A stretch of 41,744 bases of DNA. Source: a virus. This document shows positions 1 through 6,320 of the stretch, piece after piece. Numbering within the stretch: position 1 is the stretch's first letter; each line of letters starts with the position of its first letter. A program made the translations under genes and the position numbers. Under the pieces are notes generated by a model. The model saw nothing but the letters and a program-made list of their open reading frames with translations. It searched no databases and had not been told where the DNA came from. The DNA lies in IMG/VR virus record IMGVR_UViG_3300014838_000037, positions 1-41,744 of that record; one strand, written 5' to 3'.

Positions 1-49
1 CCTCCAGCAATGGGAGAGACTAGCGGGGAATGTTCTGCCTTTAAACTAC

Positions 50-106
50 TGACAAGATTGTCAACCGGCACCAACGCTTTCAGCGTTGGCTCAAGCCGCG
101 CGAGCC
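50..106. repeat. cluster of inverted repeats at the left edge
   Basis: Three stem-forming sequences lie in a row: TGACAA-GA-TTGTCA (50-63), CCAACGC-TTTCA-GCGTTGG (71-89), and GGCTC-N9-GAGCC (88-106). The middle hairpin has a 7-bp perfect stem but no U-tract on either strand, so it is not a clear intrinsic terminator. On the minus strand it follows two tRNA genes and could be a processing or termination signal. I see no ORF in 1-122. Confidence 0.4.
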
Positions 107-122
107 CGGACTTTTCCCCTCG

Positions 123-194
123 TGCATGCGGAGAGAATTGAACTCCCTTGAGGCTGGGTTACGGCCAGCGGCTCGACCATTGAGCATCACATGC
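123..194 (-). tRNA. tRNA with GTA anticodon (Tyr-like)
   Basis: The minus strand folds into a 72-nt cloverleaf. The acceptor is GCATGTG/CGCATGC, the D-stem GCTC/GAGC with loop AATGGTC, the anticodon stem GCTGG/CCAGC, and the T-arm GGGAG-TTCAATT-CTCTC. The discriminator is A and no CCA is encoded. The seven-base anticodon loop CCGTAAC puts GTA at positions 34-36, which reads tyrosine codons. Two points are odd: position 33 is C instead of the nearly universal U, and the variable loop is short, whereas bacterial tRNA-Tyr is normally a long-variable-arm (class II) tRNA. The identity is therefore less certain than the fold. Confidence 0.65.
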
Positions 195-198
195 ATAG

Positions 199-269
199 CA
201 CCGGGACGAGGATTTGAACCCCGATTAACAGATTTGGAGGCTGCAGTCCTGCCATTAGACGACCCCGAT
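199..269 (-). tRNA. tRNA-Trp (CCA)
   Basis: The minus strand folds into a 71-nt cloverleaf. The acceptor is ATCGGGG/TCCCGGT, the D-stem GTCT/GGAC, the T-arm CGGGG-TTCAAAT-CCTCG, and the discriminator G, as usual for bacterial tRNA-Trp. The anticodon loop CTCCAAA gives CCA. The anticodon stem GCAGC/TCTGT has one C-U mismatch next to the loop. CCA is not encoded at the 3' end. It lies 4 bp upstream of the GTA tRNA in the same direction, so the two are probably co-transcribed. Confidence 0.8.
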
Positions 270-287
270 ATTTGTGGCTGATGAGCA

Positions 288-353
288 CCAGCAAGTTAGT
301 CTCTTTGGGAGCCCCTGCATGTGGCTTGAGCTTCTACCCCCAGGACTTGCTGG
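288..353. repeat. 9-bp inverted repeat, possible structured RNA
   Basis: CCAGCAAGT (288-296) and ACTTGCTGG (345-353) are perfect inverted copies separated by 48 bp. They sit between the tRNA pair and the terminator at 418-442. The size (66 nt) is close to a tRNA, but I could not fit D-, anticodon- and T-arms inside. No ORF is convincing in 270-417. Confidence 0.35.
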
Positions 354-417
354 CTATGGAGCCATACCGGTAAACCGTGTAGAGCGGCACACCCGATACA
401 AACTCTGTTGAGAGACT

Positions 418-442
418 AGAAAGGCCGGCCTCTCGGCCGGCC
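418..442 (-). terminator. intrinsic terminator, minus strand
   Basis: The minus strand carries GGCCGGCC-GAGA-GGCCGGCC followed by TTTCT: an 8-bp GC-only stem with a tetraloop and a short U-rich tail. It lies 28 bp after the stop of the 42-aa ORF (599-471) and closes that small transcription unit. Confidence 0.7.
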
Positions 443-470
443 CCTCAATCTTCTCCTGTGTTAAGAGATA

Positions 471-599
471 TTATGAGGAGCCTCCTGTATCCGTACCCTG
501 AAAGCCTTTGATGGTGGGTTGCCACGCGCTTAGGGACGGGCGGGCGTGATTATATACACACTCTCCCACTGACCCTGGCAACATGGTGAACTTGTCCAT
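471..599 (-). CDS. small hypothetical protein (42 aa)
   Basis: This 42-codon ORF begins at ATG 599 (MDKFTMLPG...) and ends with ...TDTGGSS before TAA. A purine-rich AAGGGATAGAG lies just before the start and could serve as a ribosome-binding site. I do not recognise the protein; it has one Cys and no obvious membrane segment. The case for a gene comes from context: a phage-type promoter (632-666, minus) lies upstream, a strong terminator (442-418) lies just downstream, and nothing else is encoded between them. The transcript could instead be a noncoding RNA. Confidence 0.45.
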   Translation of the reverse strand: MDKFTMLPGSVGECVYNHARPSLSAWQPTIKGFQGTDTGGSS

Positions 600-631
600 C
601 TCTATCCCTTCGGCTACATTGTGCTGAGACT

Positions 632-666
632 AAAGTAGGACCTACCATAGCGCTTGTCAAGGGACG
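632..666 (-). promoter_or_regulatory. phage-family promoter P1 (minus)
   Basis: On the minus strand the conserved CGTCCCTTGACA (666-655) contains the -35 hexamer TTGACA. After 17 bp comes TACTTT (637-632) as the -10. It would start a transcript near 625 running leftwards through the 42-aa ORF to the terminator at 442-418. It is one of about ten copies of the same module in the window. Confidence 0.7.
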
Positions 667-678
667 TTGCAAGTTATT

Positions 679-864
679 TTAGGGGATGGGATGGCGGCCC
701 ACCCTACCGCGGTCGGGTTCGGCAGGGCCGCACTCCTGCTCCCACACTTCATGCTCTTCCCTCACCACCCGACGCAGACCGGAGCGCTTTCCGAAGAGCT
801 CATAGAGTACTACCAGCGCTACCAGGATGTTCGCGACTTCAGCGGCGGCTTGGAGAACCCTCAT
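679..864 (-). CDS. small single-pass membrane protein (61 aa)
   Basis: The ORF starts at ATG 864. An N-terminal helix with a hydrophobic stretch (about residues 6-23, ANILVALVVLYELF) is followed by a charged C-terminal half rich in Arg and Glu. This suggests one transmembrane segment with a cytoplasmic tail. No family is recognised. It is the last gene of the long leftward operon. Its ribosome-binding region lies inside the 26-bp direct repeat (866-891) that is also present at the 3' end of the sigma-factor gene, so it may once have followed the sigma gene directly. Confidence 0.5.
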   Translation of the reverse strand: MRVLQAAAEVANILVALVVLYELFGKRSGLRRVVREEHEVWEQECGPAEPDRGRVGRHPIP

Positions 865-865
865 G

Positions 866-891
866 GTCGCTCTGGTGGAAGCTTACTAGCA
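866..891. repeat. 26-bp direct repeat, copy 1
   Basis: This is identical over 26 bp to 1884-1909 and in the same orientation. The two copies flank the beta-propeller-like gene (1873-893). Copy 2 lies inside the last codons of the sigma-factor gene; this copy has no coding role and lies just upstream of the 61-aa membrane protein. Confidence 0.9.
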
Positions 892-892
892 C

Positions 893-1873
893 TCACGAAC
901 ATCGAACTCCTCCAACATGCCAACCGACATCGCCTGGTGTAAGCAATACGGCAACTGACGCACCGCCGCCATAGATGCCCTGAACACCTAGCACTGTAGA
1001 AGCGGTACCGTCAGAACATGCTAAATCTACCTCTATACCACCAAGAGACCCTGAGAGGGGAGATGGGCTAGTTATGATTCCTGTACTGAGATGGCACTGA
1101 TTCATAGTGACAACCGTTTCCTCAGTGAGGGATGACGTTATCACTTCATCTCCCCAAACAGTTCCTCCCATCCAGAAGTAAAAGTCACCGTTAGTAAAGC
1201 CAGAAGGCAGAGCTACTTGTGCAGCGGGCACGATAGCCGAATAGCCGTTAGAGAGGAACATCGAGGTTCGCCTATCGAGGTTGTAGTTCGGCACCCCCCC
1301 CATATTGGCATATGTAGCCTCCAGGGTCGGCGTTGTTCCTACTAACTGGTAAGCGTAAGCGGTGGGGCCACCCCACCCGTTGGAGAGGATGGCGTATGTG
1401 TCATCTATAGCCCCCATGACGACTCCACTTACACTTCCACCCACGAAACTGCCGGTTGCGGCATTGATGAGAACGGTGGTGTAAGTGCCGGTGGTGTAGA
1501 AACTGATCCAGACGTAGTCGCCAGTCCAGCAGACCTCGTCGCTGTACAGTGGCACCGAAACGCGATGGTTCAGTCCACCGGTCGCGGTATTGATGATGTC
1601 TACGTAGCTGTTGCCGATATCATCATTCCAGAGAATAGCGAGTTGTGTTCCGTCAGCTGAGAACGCATAGGCTGAGATCTCCGATACAGACGTAGGAGTA
1701 TACGTCTGGACGCTACTTACTGTAAGGCTGCCACCGGACGAAGTAACAGTACACCATTGCATAGTTGCAGGGAATAGTTTACCAACGGCTACGATCCATT
1801 GTTCGGAACCAAGATAAACGATGTCGCCTTTATTTCCATCGTTTGTGGCGAATAGTTCGACGGTCGGACCCAT
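893..1873 (-). CDS. beta-propeller-like protein (326 aa)
   Basis: The protein is rich in Gly, Ser, Thr, Val and aromatic residues. It has repeated beta-strand-like blocks resembling YncE/WD-type propeller blades, for example ISAYAFSADGTQLAILW near residue 65, VDIINTATGGL, and VLINAATGSFVGG. There is no signal peptide or obvious membrane segment. It starts at ATG 1873 with a GGGAGG ribosome-binding site, and the ATG overlaps the TAA of the sigma gene (TAATG), so the two are translationally coupled. Possible roles are a virion-associated or host-interaction protein; nothing in the sequence fixes this. The 26-bp direct repeats at both ends suggest the gene was inserted behind an older sigma gene end. 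Confidence 0.7.
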   Translation of the reverse strand: MGPTVELFATNDGNKGDIVYLGSEQWIVAVGKLFPATMQWCTVTSSGGSLTVSSVQTYTPTSVSEISAYAFSADGTQLAILWNDDIGNSYVDIINTATGGLNHRVSVPLYSDEVCWTGDYVWISFYTTGTYTTVLINAATGSFVGGSVSGVVMGAIDDTYAILSNGWGGPTAYAYQLVGTTPTLEATYANMGGVPNYNLDRRTSMFLSNGYSAIVPAAQVALPSGFTNGDFYFWMGGTVWGDEVITSSLTEETVVTMNQCHLSTGIITSPSPLSGSLGGIEVDLACSDGTASTVLGVQGIYGGGASVAVLLTPGDVGWHVGGVRCS

Positions 1874-2646
1874 TATACCTCCCGTCGCTCTGGTGGAAGC
1901 TTACTAGCAGCCAGAAGCTGCAGGGCGGCCTTGGTGTGAATCTGGCAGACTCGGCTCTCCGTCACTCCCAGCACCAGCCCAATTTCGGCCAGCGTCAGCT
2001 GCTCGTAGTAGTAGAGGGACAGTACCACCCTCTCCCTGTCAGGTAGGTCGTCAAGGGCTTTGGCTAAAGCCTCCCTGATCCCGTCAATCCAGAAGTCCAC
2101 AGCAGCCGCGTGATAGTCAGGCAGGGTATCCCCCAAGGTGGCCGACTCTCCCTGGTCGCTCGACAGAGGTTCGTCGAGGGCCACCATGCCGCCAAGGGAG
2201 ATTTGCATCAGTTGTGCCCTGAGGTCGGCTTCAGGGATCGCCAGCTGCACCGCCACCTCTGCCGGCGTAGGGGAACGAGCAAGTTGGGCCTCCAACGCCT
2301 GAGTCGCCCTCTCAATTGCCCTCGCTTTAGCTCTGACTGAACGAGGTACCCAGTCGAGGCTCCTCAGTTCGTCGATGATGGCGCCCTTGATCCGCGTGAT
2401 GGCATAGGTCTCGAACTTGACCGAACGCTCCAAGTCAAACTTCTCGATAGCATCCAGCAGACCAAACGTGCCATAGCTAACCAAGTCCCCCACCTCAATG
2501 GTGCTGGGAAGTCCAACAGAGACGCGACTGGCTACGTACCTGACGAGAGGAATATAGGCGGCGACAAGCTCATCCCATAGTTTCTTCTCGCCGGTACGTT
2601 TGTAGTCAATCCACAGTTGAGTGGTGTCCGGTCGGACCGTAGTCAT
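1873..2646 (-). CDS. RNA polymerase sigma factor, WhiG/FliA (sigma-28) type
   Basis: At 257 aa it is the normal length for a group 3 sigma factor. Region 2 covers about residues 22-95, with GDLVSYGTFGLLDAIEKFD and KFETYAITRIKGAIIDELRS. The stretch LDWVPRSVR follows at 97-105 and is typical of WhiG/FliA proteins. Region 3 covers about 108-160, and region 4 about 199-245 with a helix-turn-helix (LAEIGLVLGVTESRVCQIH). It should redirect host RNA polymerase to a separate promoter class. In Streptomyces WhiG controls sporulation and in many bacteria FliA controls motility; the target here is unknown. The start ATG 2646 has AGGAG upstream and overlaps the TAA of the upstream gene. It is the penultimate gene of an operon of overlapping genes. 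Confidence 0.92.
   Translation of the reverse strand: MTTVRPDTTQLWIDYKRTGEKKLWDELVAAYIPLVRYVASRVSVGLPSTIEVGDLVSYGTFGLLDAIEKFDLERSVKFETYAITRIKGAIIDELRSLDWVPRSVRAKARAIERATQALEAQLARSPTPAEVAVQLAIPEADLRAQLMQISLGGMVALDEPLSSDQGESATLGDTLPDYHAAAVDFWIDGIREALAKALDDLPDRERVVLSLYYYEQLTLAEIGLVLGVTESRVCQIHTKAALQLLAASKLPPERREV
1884..1909. repeat. 26-bp direct repeat, copy 2
   Basis: This second identical copy of 866-891 lies within codons for the last residues of the sigma factor (around AASKLPPER). See the entry for copy 1. Confidence 0.9.
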
Positions 2647-3128
2647 TACACTCCTAAAAGAGCTCGGACTGTTGCAAAACTCTCTTCGATAGTAGGAATG
2701 ATGTAACCCGACACTTCCCTCACCATAGCATGGTCATGGATGTTCTCGGGCTCCATGGTCGTCACTATTGGGACTCGTGCGGCGTCAGCCCACCCGAACT
2801 CTATGCAGGTGCCGATCGAAACGCGCTCGGCACCGAGAAGATTGACCCACACAACCTCTGACCGCTGACAGTCCCAACGGTCCCTGGTAGTGATACCCTT
2901 TTGAGTGGAGAGTACGTGGTTGGCGTACACATCTTGGAGAGATGACTCGTCTTTGAGGTAATCTTTGTATCGCAGTGGCGACAGCCCCAATACCCCTACC
3001 GCAGCCAGTTGTAACTTGGCCCAGTCACGCCAGCTGGTAGCCTCACCGAAACTCAAACCGGTGATGGGTCCAGCCAGGTACACCTGATGTACCGGTGCGG
3101 CCACGTCATTAATACCGCGCATTGTCAT
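2646..3128 (-). CDS. nucleoside 2-deoxyribosyltransferase-like protein
   Basis: The 160-aa protein has VYLAGPITG near the N-terminus and SIGTCIEFGWADA near residue 115. Both are hallmarks of the nucleoside 2-deoxyribosyltransferase fold, in which a Glu in a GTxxExG-type motif attacks the deoxynucleoside. Members cleave or exchange the base of deoxynucleosides or deoxynucleotides. The start ATG 3128 is chosen because it overlaps the TAA of the upstream gene (TAATG), as elsewhere in this operon; the ORF stays open further upstream but that part is out-of-frame sequence of the neighbour. With the adjacent deaminase it suggests phage remodelling of the deoxynucleotide pool. The exact substrate cannot be told. 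Confidence 0.75.
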   Translation of the reverse strand: MTMRGINDVAAPVHQVYLAGPITGLSFGEATSWRDWAKLQLAAVGVLGLSPLRYKDYLKDESSLQDVYANHVLSTQKGITTRDRWDCQRSEVVWVNLLGAERVSIGTCIEFGWADAARVPIVTTMEPENIHDHAMVREVSGYIIPTIEESFATVRALLGV

Positions 3129-3400
3129 TATGTCTCCTGTACCTCCGGGATAGAACGCAAGCAGCCTCCGGCTGCGATAGCGAGAACGAATTCCCCGTTG
3201 AACAACAGGGGACCAACAGCTCGACAAGAATAGTACTCGTATACCGGAATGTCGCCAGGAAGCTCATCCACCTGTATCTGGATGATGACCTTGCGCCAGT
3301 CCGGAAGAGTAGGAATGGGTATAACACCGGCTATACTCTGTGGACCATTGACCGCTTCACGTAGCTCACCTATGGTCATAGGCTCGACTCTCATCTTCAT
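3128..3400 (-). CDS. hypothetical protein (90 aa)
   Basis: I do not recognise a family. The protein is small and mixed alpha/beta, with one Cys in ...YYSCRAVGPLL and another near the end. The start ATG 3400 overlaps the TGA of the upstream deaminase gene (ATGA), and the stop overlaps the start of the deoxyribosyltransferase-like gene. It is therefore translated as part of that cassette. Confidence 0.65.
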   Translation of the reverse strand: MKMRVEPMTIGELREAVNGPQSIAGVIPIPTLPDWRKVIIQIQVDELPGDIPVYEYYSCRAVGPLLFNGEFVLAIAAGGCLRSIPEVQET

Positions 3401-4005
3401 ACTCTCATTGGTTGTTCGCCACGGAGCAAAGTAAAGGGCTCGGGCGTAACAGGGTGAGGAATGTACTCAACCACCACGCCAGCCTCCGCGAGCATCTCCA
3501 CTCCAATGGTGATACTTGCGTCCCAGCTGCCGTCGGTACCAGGACGAGAAGACTCCAGGGTGACAAGACGTTTGATGCCCGCCTCAATGATCTGGGCAGC
3601 GCAAGGACCACAGGCCGCCCAACAAGCAAACATAGTCTGTCCCCGGATCTTCCTACCGTCCCTGGCTGCGTGGGTAATAGCTCCGGTCTCTGCATGTACC
3701 ACGCGGTAGTACTTCTCCGGCCTTTCCCAACGAGAGGCCGGTGCAACATCAACCCCAACAGGGAAGGTGTTGATAGCGACAGACAACGGGTACATGAACA
3801 TGTCTGGTGCCCATGCTGGCCGTGGTACATCTCCGGGTGCTGGGAAGATAGCTGCAGCGTTTTGGGAGGATGGGTCAGGCGACAAGTCTGCCACGCGACA
3901 GAGGATCGCCAAGATCCCAGCATCAGTTATCTTACCCTTGTATGTGGCCTCAATCAGGTTGAAGTCATAAAGATCTTCAGGAGTCATCACATGATCTTTG
4001 TACAT
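3397..4005 (-). CDS. dCMP/cytidine deaminase family protein
   Basis: The 202-aa protein has the zinc-dependent deaminase signature. HAE is at residues 104-106 (H104 ligand, E106 proton shuttle). C132 and C135 are in WAACGPCAAQIIEAGIKRLV, which matches the PCxxC motif of phage dCMP deaminases except that Ala replaces the Pro. A dCMP deaminase makes dUMP for thymidylate synthesis. The N-terminal 50 residues are helical and do not look like the catalytic domain. The start ATG 4005 overlaps the upstream TAA (TAATG). Another deaminase substrate is possible. Confidence 0.8.
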   Translation of the reverse strand: MYKDHVMTPEDLYDFNLIEATYKGKITDAGILAILCRVADLSPDPSSQNAAAIFPAPGDVPRPAWAPDMFMYPLSVAINTFPVGVDVAPASRWERPEKYYRVVHAETGAITHAARDGRKIRGQTMFACWAACGPCAAQIIEAGIKRLVTLESSRPGTDGSWDASITIGVEMLAEAGVVVEYIPHPVTPEPFTLLRGEQPMRV

Positions 4006-4313
4006 TATTTATGCCCCAAGAAGAGATACTGAACAGCTTCGGTTAAGAGACGATCAGATGTGGTCCAGTCGACCCAAACGAGATACCCATACTCATCTAT
4101 CTCTCCGTCAAGAAACCCAGCCTTGATCATCGGGATCTGTAGCTCGGTCTTCCAGCCAGACGTCCCAAAGGGACGCTTACCCGAGAAGTTGTCCACTTCG
4201 TCAAGTAAGGTAAGCAACAGTTGCCCAAGATACCCACCAATAGTCTGAGTTCCCGAGGACCCCTTGCCTTCCTCTTCGAGAGGAAGGTTAAGGATGGCAA
4301 CAGGTGCGGCCAT
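4005..4313 (-). CDS. conserved phage hypothetical protein (102 aa)
   Basis: The C-terminal two thirds contain FSGKRPFGTSGWKTELQIP and AGFLDGEIDEYGYLVWVD. These look like a small uncharacterised protein I recall from actinobacteriophages; I cannot name a function. There are no Cys and no membrane segment. The start ATG overlaps the stop of the upstream gene. Confidence 0.65.
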   Translation of the reverse strand: MAAPVAILNLPLEEEGKGSSGTQTIGGYLGQLLLTLLDEVDNFSGKRPFGTSGWKTELQIPMIKAGFLDGEIDEYGYLVWVDWTTSDRLLTEAVQYLFLGHK

Positions 4314-4714
4314 TACGGAACCACCAACCCGCTTTTAGTCCTGTTGCCCGGCATTGCGCGGCCTTGGGATGCTAATTGTTGCTGAACCTGCTCTTCGATA
4401 CCAGTTAGAGCAATTCTGGTCTTCTCCTCGAAGGCTTGATCGAAACGAGCTTGCATCTCTTCATCCAACAGGAGTTCTTGCAGAAGTGATGTTTGGATCT
4501 GGAGAAGCTCCTGGTTGACGGCGTGACCGGCCCCGACGAGCTGTAGCATCATGTAACGCTTAGCGTTATCCATGTGCAGAAGCTCTTGAGGAGTCGGAGG
4601 GGTAGGCGTCTCGGCAGATACCTCAGGAGCGGGCTGTAATTCAGCACTTGGGGTAGGGAGTGCCTTGAGGGGACTCTTGGTCCGCTTCCTGATGGGTGTT
4701 ACTTTGTCTGTCAC
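4313..4714 (-). CDS. hypothetical protein (133 aa), basic N-terminus and coiled coil
   Basis: A basic N-terminus (TPIRKRTKSPLK) and a Pro-rich stretch (about residues 15-42) precede a long helical region (about 45-120) rich in Leu, Gln and Glu, probably a coiled coil. The family is unknown. It lies directly upstream of the 102-aa protein (end-to-start overlap) and overlaps the end of the 107-aa gene by 4 bp. The organisation resembles a small structural or DNA-associated protein, but that is only an inference. Confidence 0.65.
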   Translation of the reverse strand: MTDKVTPIRKRTKSPLKALPTPSAELQPAPEVSAETPTPPTPQELLHMDNAKRYMMLQLVGAGHAVNQELLQIQTSLLQELLLDEEMQARFDQAFEEKTRIALTGIEEQVQQQLASQGRAMPGNRTKSGLVVP

Positions 4715-5034
4715 ACGAACTCCTTTGGTGGTTGGGCCAGGCGAACAGCATGGTCTAATGCAGTTCCTAGTACATGCTTAGCAAACCTGTAAAGGTACGC
4801 GGTGGCTTCCGCGTTTTGGTTGGATGAACGATAATTCTCTATGTTGTCCGCCAGGTCCTTCAGTTGGATTGCCGTAAAAGGCAATGGAAGAAGCATCTCT
4901 GGTTCATTAATCGGAACAAGGACACCCGCCTCTACTGCCTGAAAAACAGGCTCTAGGCTTTCGGAGAGCACCCATAAATCAACTAGCCGTTTACCGACCA
5001 CCGACGGGTGTTGAGACTTCTCTTTAGGTGTCAT
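4711..5034 (-). CDS. hypothetical protein (107 aa)
   Basis: This small, mainly helical protein belongs to no recognised family. A central segment (PINEPEMLLPLPFTAIQLKDLADNIENY) is followed by a helical C-terminus. The start ATG overlaps the TGA of the preceding gene (ATGA), and the stop overlaps the next gene. It belongs to the overlapping-gene operon 5318-679. Confidence 0.6.
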   Translation of the reverse strand: MTPKEKSQHPSVVGKRLVDLWVLSESLEPVFQAVEAGVLVPINEPEMLLPLPFTAIQLKDLADNIENYRSSNQNAEATAYLYRFAKHVLGTALDHAVRLAQPPKEFV

Positions 5035-5318
5035 CGTTTAATCTCCAGATAACCAGCAGCAACTAATGCGTGTAAGGCTAGTTCGATAGCTAGACCCTCA
5101 GCATCCTCTTCCTGCACTACGATATAACGGCCACGCCAGATACCTTGTTCCCGAAGTCTTCGAGCCGGCTCTCGACACCAAGCCTTCGGCTTGTCAAGAA
5201 ACTGCGCGATACGAGTAATATTGGGACCTACGTACCAAGCGGCTATCGCTACGGCATCTGCTGGATCTTCCGGATTGTATTTGCCTTCCTTCAGGAAGGC
5301 CACGAACTCCTGTTTCAT
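5031..5318 (-). CDS. hypothetical protein with possible winged-helix fold (95 aa)
   Basis: Residues 30-65 (VGPNITRIAQFLDKPKAWCREPARRLREQGIW) have the pattern of a helix-turn-helix followed by a wing. A DNA-binding role is possible but not established. The start ATG 5318 has a good ribosome-binding site (GAAAGGAAGGG). It is the first gene after a 100-bp intergenic region with two inverted repeats, so it probably heads the leftward operon of small genes ending with the sigma factor and beta-propeller. Confidence 0.6.
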   Translation of the reverse strand: MKQEFVAFLKEGKYNPEDPADAVAIAAWYVGPNITRIAQFLDKPKAWCREPARRLREQGIWRGRYIVVQEEDAEGLAIELALHALVAAGYLEIKR

Positions 5319-5345
5319 CGCCCTTCCTTTCAGAAAGAACCCTCA

Positions 5346-5415
5346 GAGGGGTTGATTTCCACGCCAACCCCTCCTTATGGGCGTGTCAGTTGACACGTGG
5401 TTGTTGAACTGACAC
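5346..5415. repeat. two 9-bp inverted repeats in an intergenic region
   Basis: GAGGGGTTG/CAACCCCTC (5346-5354 and 5365-5373, 10-bp loop) and GTGTCAGTT/AACTGACAC (5383-5391 and 5407-5415, 15-bp loop) sit between the stop of the gene at 5421 and the start at 5318. On the minus strand the first hairpin is followed by TTCTTTC, a weak terminator-like tail. Partial termination or processing between the SSB unit and the downstream operon is likely. Confidence 0.5.
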
Positions 5416-5420
5416 TTGAC

Positions 5421-5738
5421 CTAGGGGAAAATCAGGTTCTTCCTGAGCTTGAACTGAATAGTGTCTCCGAGAGTCTCTACCGTTACCCTAGTAGCACCCA
5501 GGCGAAAGAGTATCTTGGCCGGTTCCAGCTCACAGATATGACTGCTAACAGGCCCCCAAGCACTCCAGGTCGTGTCGGGATCATTGTAACGAAACCCGGT
5601 ACGGTACTTGTAGTTCTCGTCAATGTCGAATTCATCAGGAGGGTCCGGGACTGGATTACACTCAGGGGAGTCTGGAATCAAGTCACGCAATCCGTTGACA
5701 AACCCCTGCACAAAGTCGTTGAGATCCTTGAGCTCCAT
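5421..5738 (-). CDS. hypothetical protein (105 aa)
   Basis: An acidic, Pro-rich centre (PECNPVPDPPDEFDIDENY) precedes a beta-rich C-terminus. No family is recognised. The start ATG overlaps the TGA of ssb (TGATG), so it is coupled to SSB synthesis. An SSB partner role is possible but only suggested by position. Confidence 0.6.
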   Translation of the reverse strand: MELKDLNDFVQGFVNGLRDLIPDSPECNPVPDPPDEFDIDENYKYRTGFRYNDPDTTWSAWGPVSSHICELEPAKILFRLGATRVTVETLGDTIQFKLRKNLIFP

Positions 5739-6271
5739 CAGAATTTGTCCTCATCGGTTTCGTCCCTGACTGTTTGCCGGCGACGGGGAGGGGGATTGTC
5801 ATCGTCGTCCCGGCTGGAACGGCGTGTTGGCTCCGCTGAGCGGGATGAACGGGAACGAGTAGGCTCGTCATCGTCTCGTGCCGAACGGGTGTTGGAGCGC
5901 CTAGGTTCATCCCTGTCGGAGCGGTCATCTACTTTCTTGATGACGGCCGTTGCCCACAGCAGGCTAGGAGCAACATCTTCAGCCTGGACGATAATCTTAC
6001 TGCGCTTCTCACCGTCACGGCTTTCCCAAGACTGCTGCTTGATTCGACCAAAAACGATGGTCCGGTCACCCTTGCGGAGGGTATCAGCCGCATTTTCAGC
6101 GAGCCCCTCCCACACTGTCACATCGACGAAACTGGTGGACTTTTCTCCACCCGAGTTCGCACGATGTTCCAAGGCAAGCCCAAAGGTGCAAACAGCTTTC
6201 CCACCTGGGGTGTGCTTGAGTTCTAGATCAGCGACAACTCGCCCATCCAGTACCACAGAACTTTCAGGCAT
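5738..6271 (-). CDS. ssb: single-stranded DNA-binding protein
   Basis: The 177-aa protein has an N-terminal OB fold (about residues 1-110). Typical SSB segments are VVLDGRVVADLELKHTPGGKAVCTFGLALEH, STSFVDVTVWEGLAENAADTLRKGDRTIVFGRI and a second strand pair. A long disordered tail rich in Arg, Asp and Ser follows and ends in DETDEDKF, an acidic tip with a terminal aromatic like the DDDIPF tip of bacterial SSB. The start ATG 6271 is chosen because AAGGAG lies 5 nt upstream; an earlier in-frame start at 6289 lacks this. It has its own promoter inside the 3' end of the sliding-clamp gene. Confidence 0.92.
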   Translation of the reverse strand: MPESSVVLDGRVVADLELKHTPGGKAVCTFGLALEHRANSGGEKSTSFVDVTVWEGLAENAADTLRKGDRTIVFGRIKQQSWESRDGEKRSKIIVQAEDVAPSLLWATAVIKKVDDRSDRDEPRRSNTRSARDDDEPTRSRSSRSAEPTRRSSRDDDDNPPPRRRQTVRDETDEDKF

Positions 6272-6320
6272 ATTTTCTCCTTGGGCCAAAGCCCCTATTG
6301 ACCCACTGGGTCTCTGTTAG

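Noticed and set aside
1-50. tRNA D-arm-like sequence (GTTTAAAGGCAGAAC, minus strand)
   Set aside because: The bases after it do not form an anticodon stem, and the window ends before a full tRNA can be tested.
60-106. Possible tRNA-Phe (GAA) on the minus strand around the hairpin at 71-89
   Set aside because: The hairpin can be drawn as an anticodon arm with GAA, but no matching acceptor stem or T-arm could be found.
654-974. Two plus-strand open frames opposite the 61-aa membrane protein
   Set aside because: They lie antisense to the leftward operon and have no promoter, ribosome-binding site or recognisable content.
5397-6320. 307-aa plus-strand open frame opposite ssb and the 105-aa gene
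   Set aside because: It is antisense to ssb, which has clear OB-fold motifs and a good start. The translated sequence is Arg/Ser-rich low complexity, mirroring the ssb tail.
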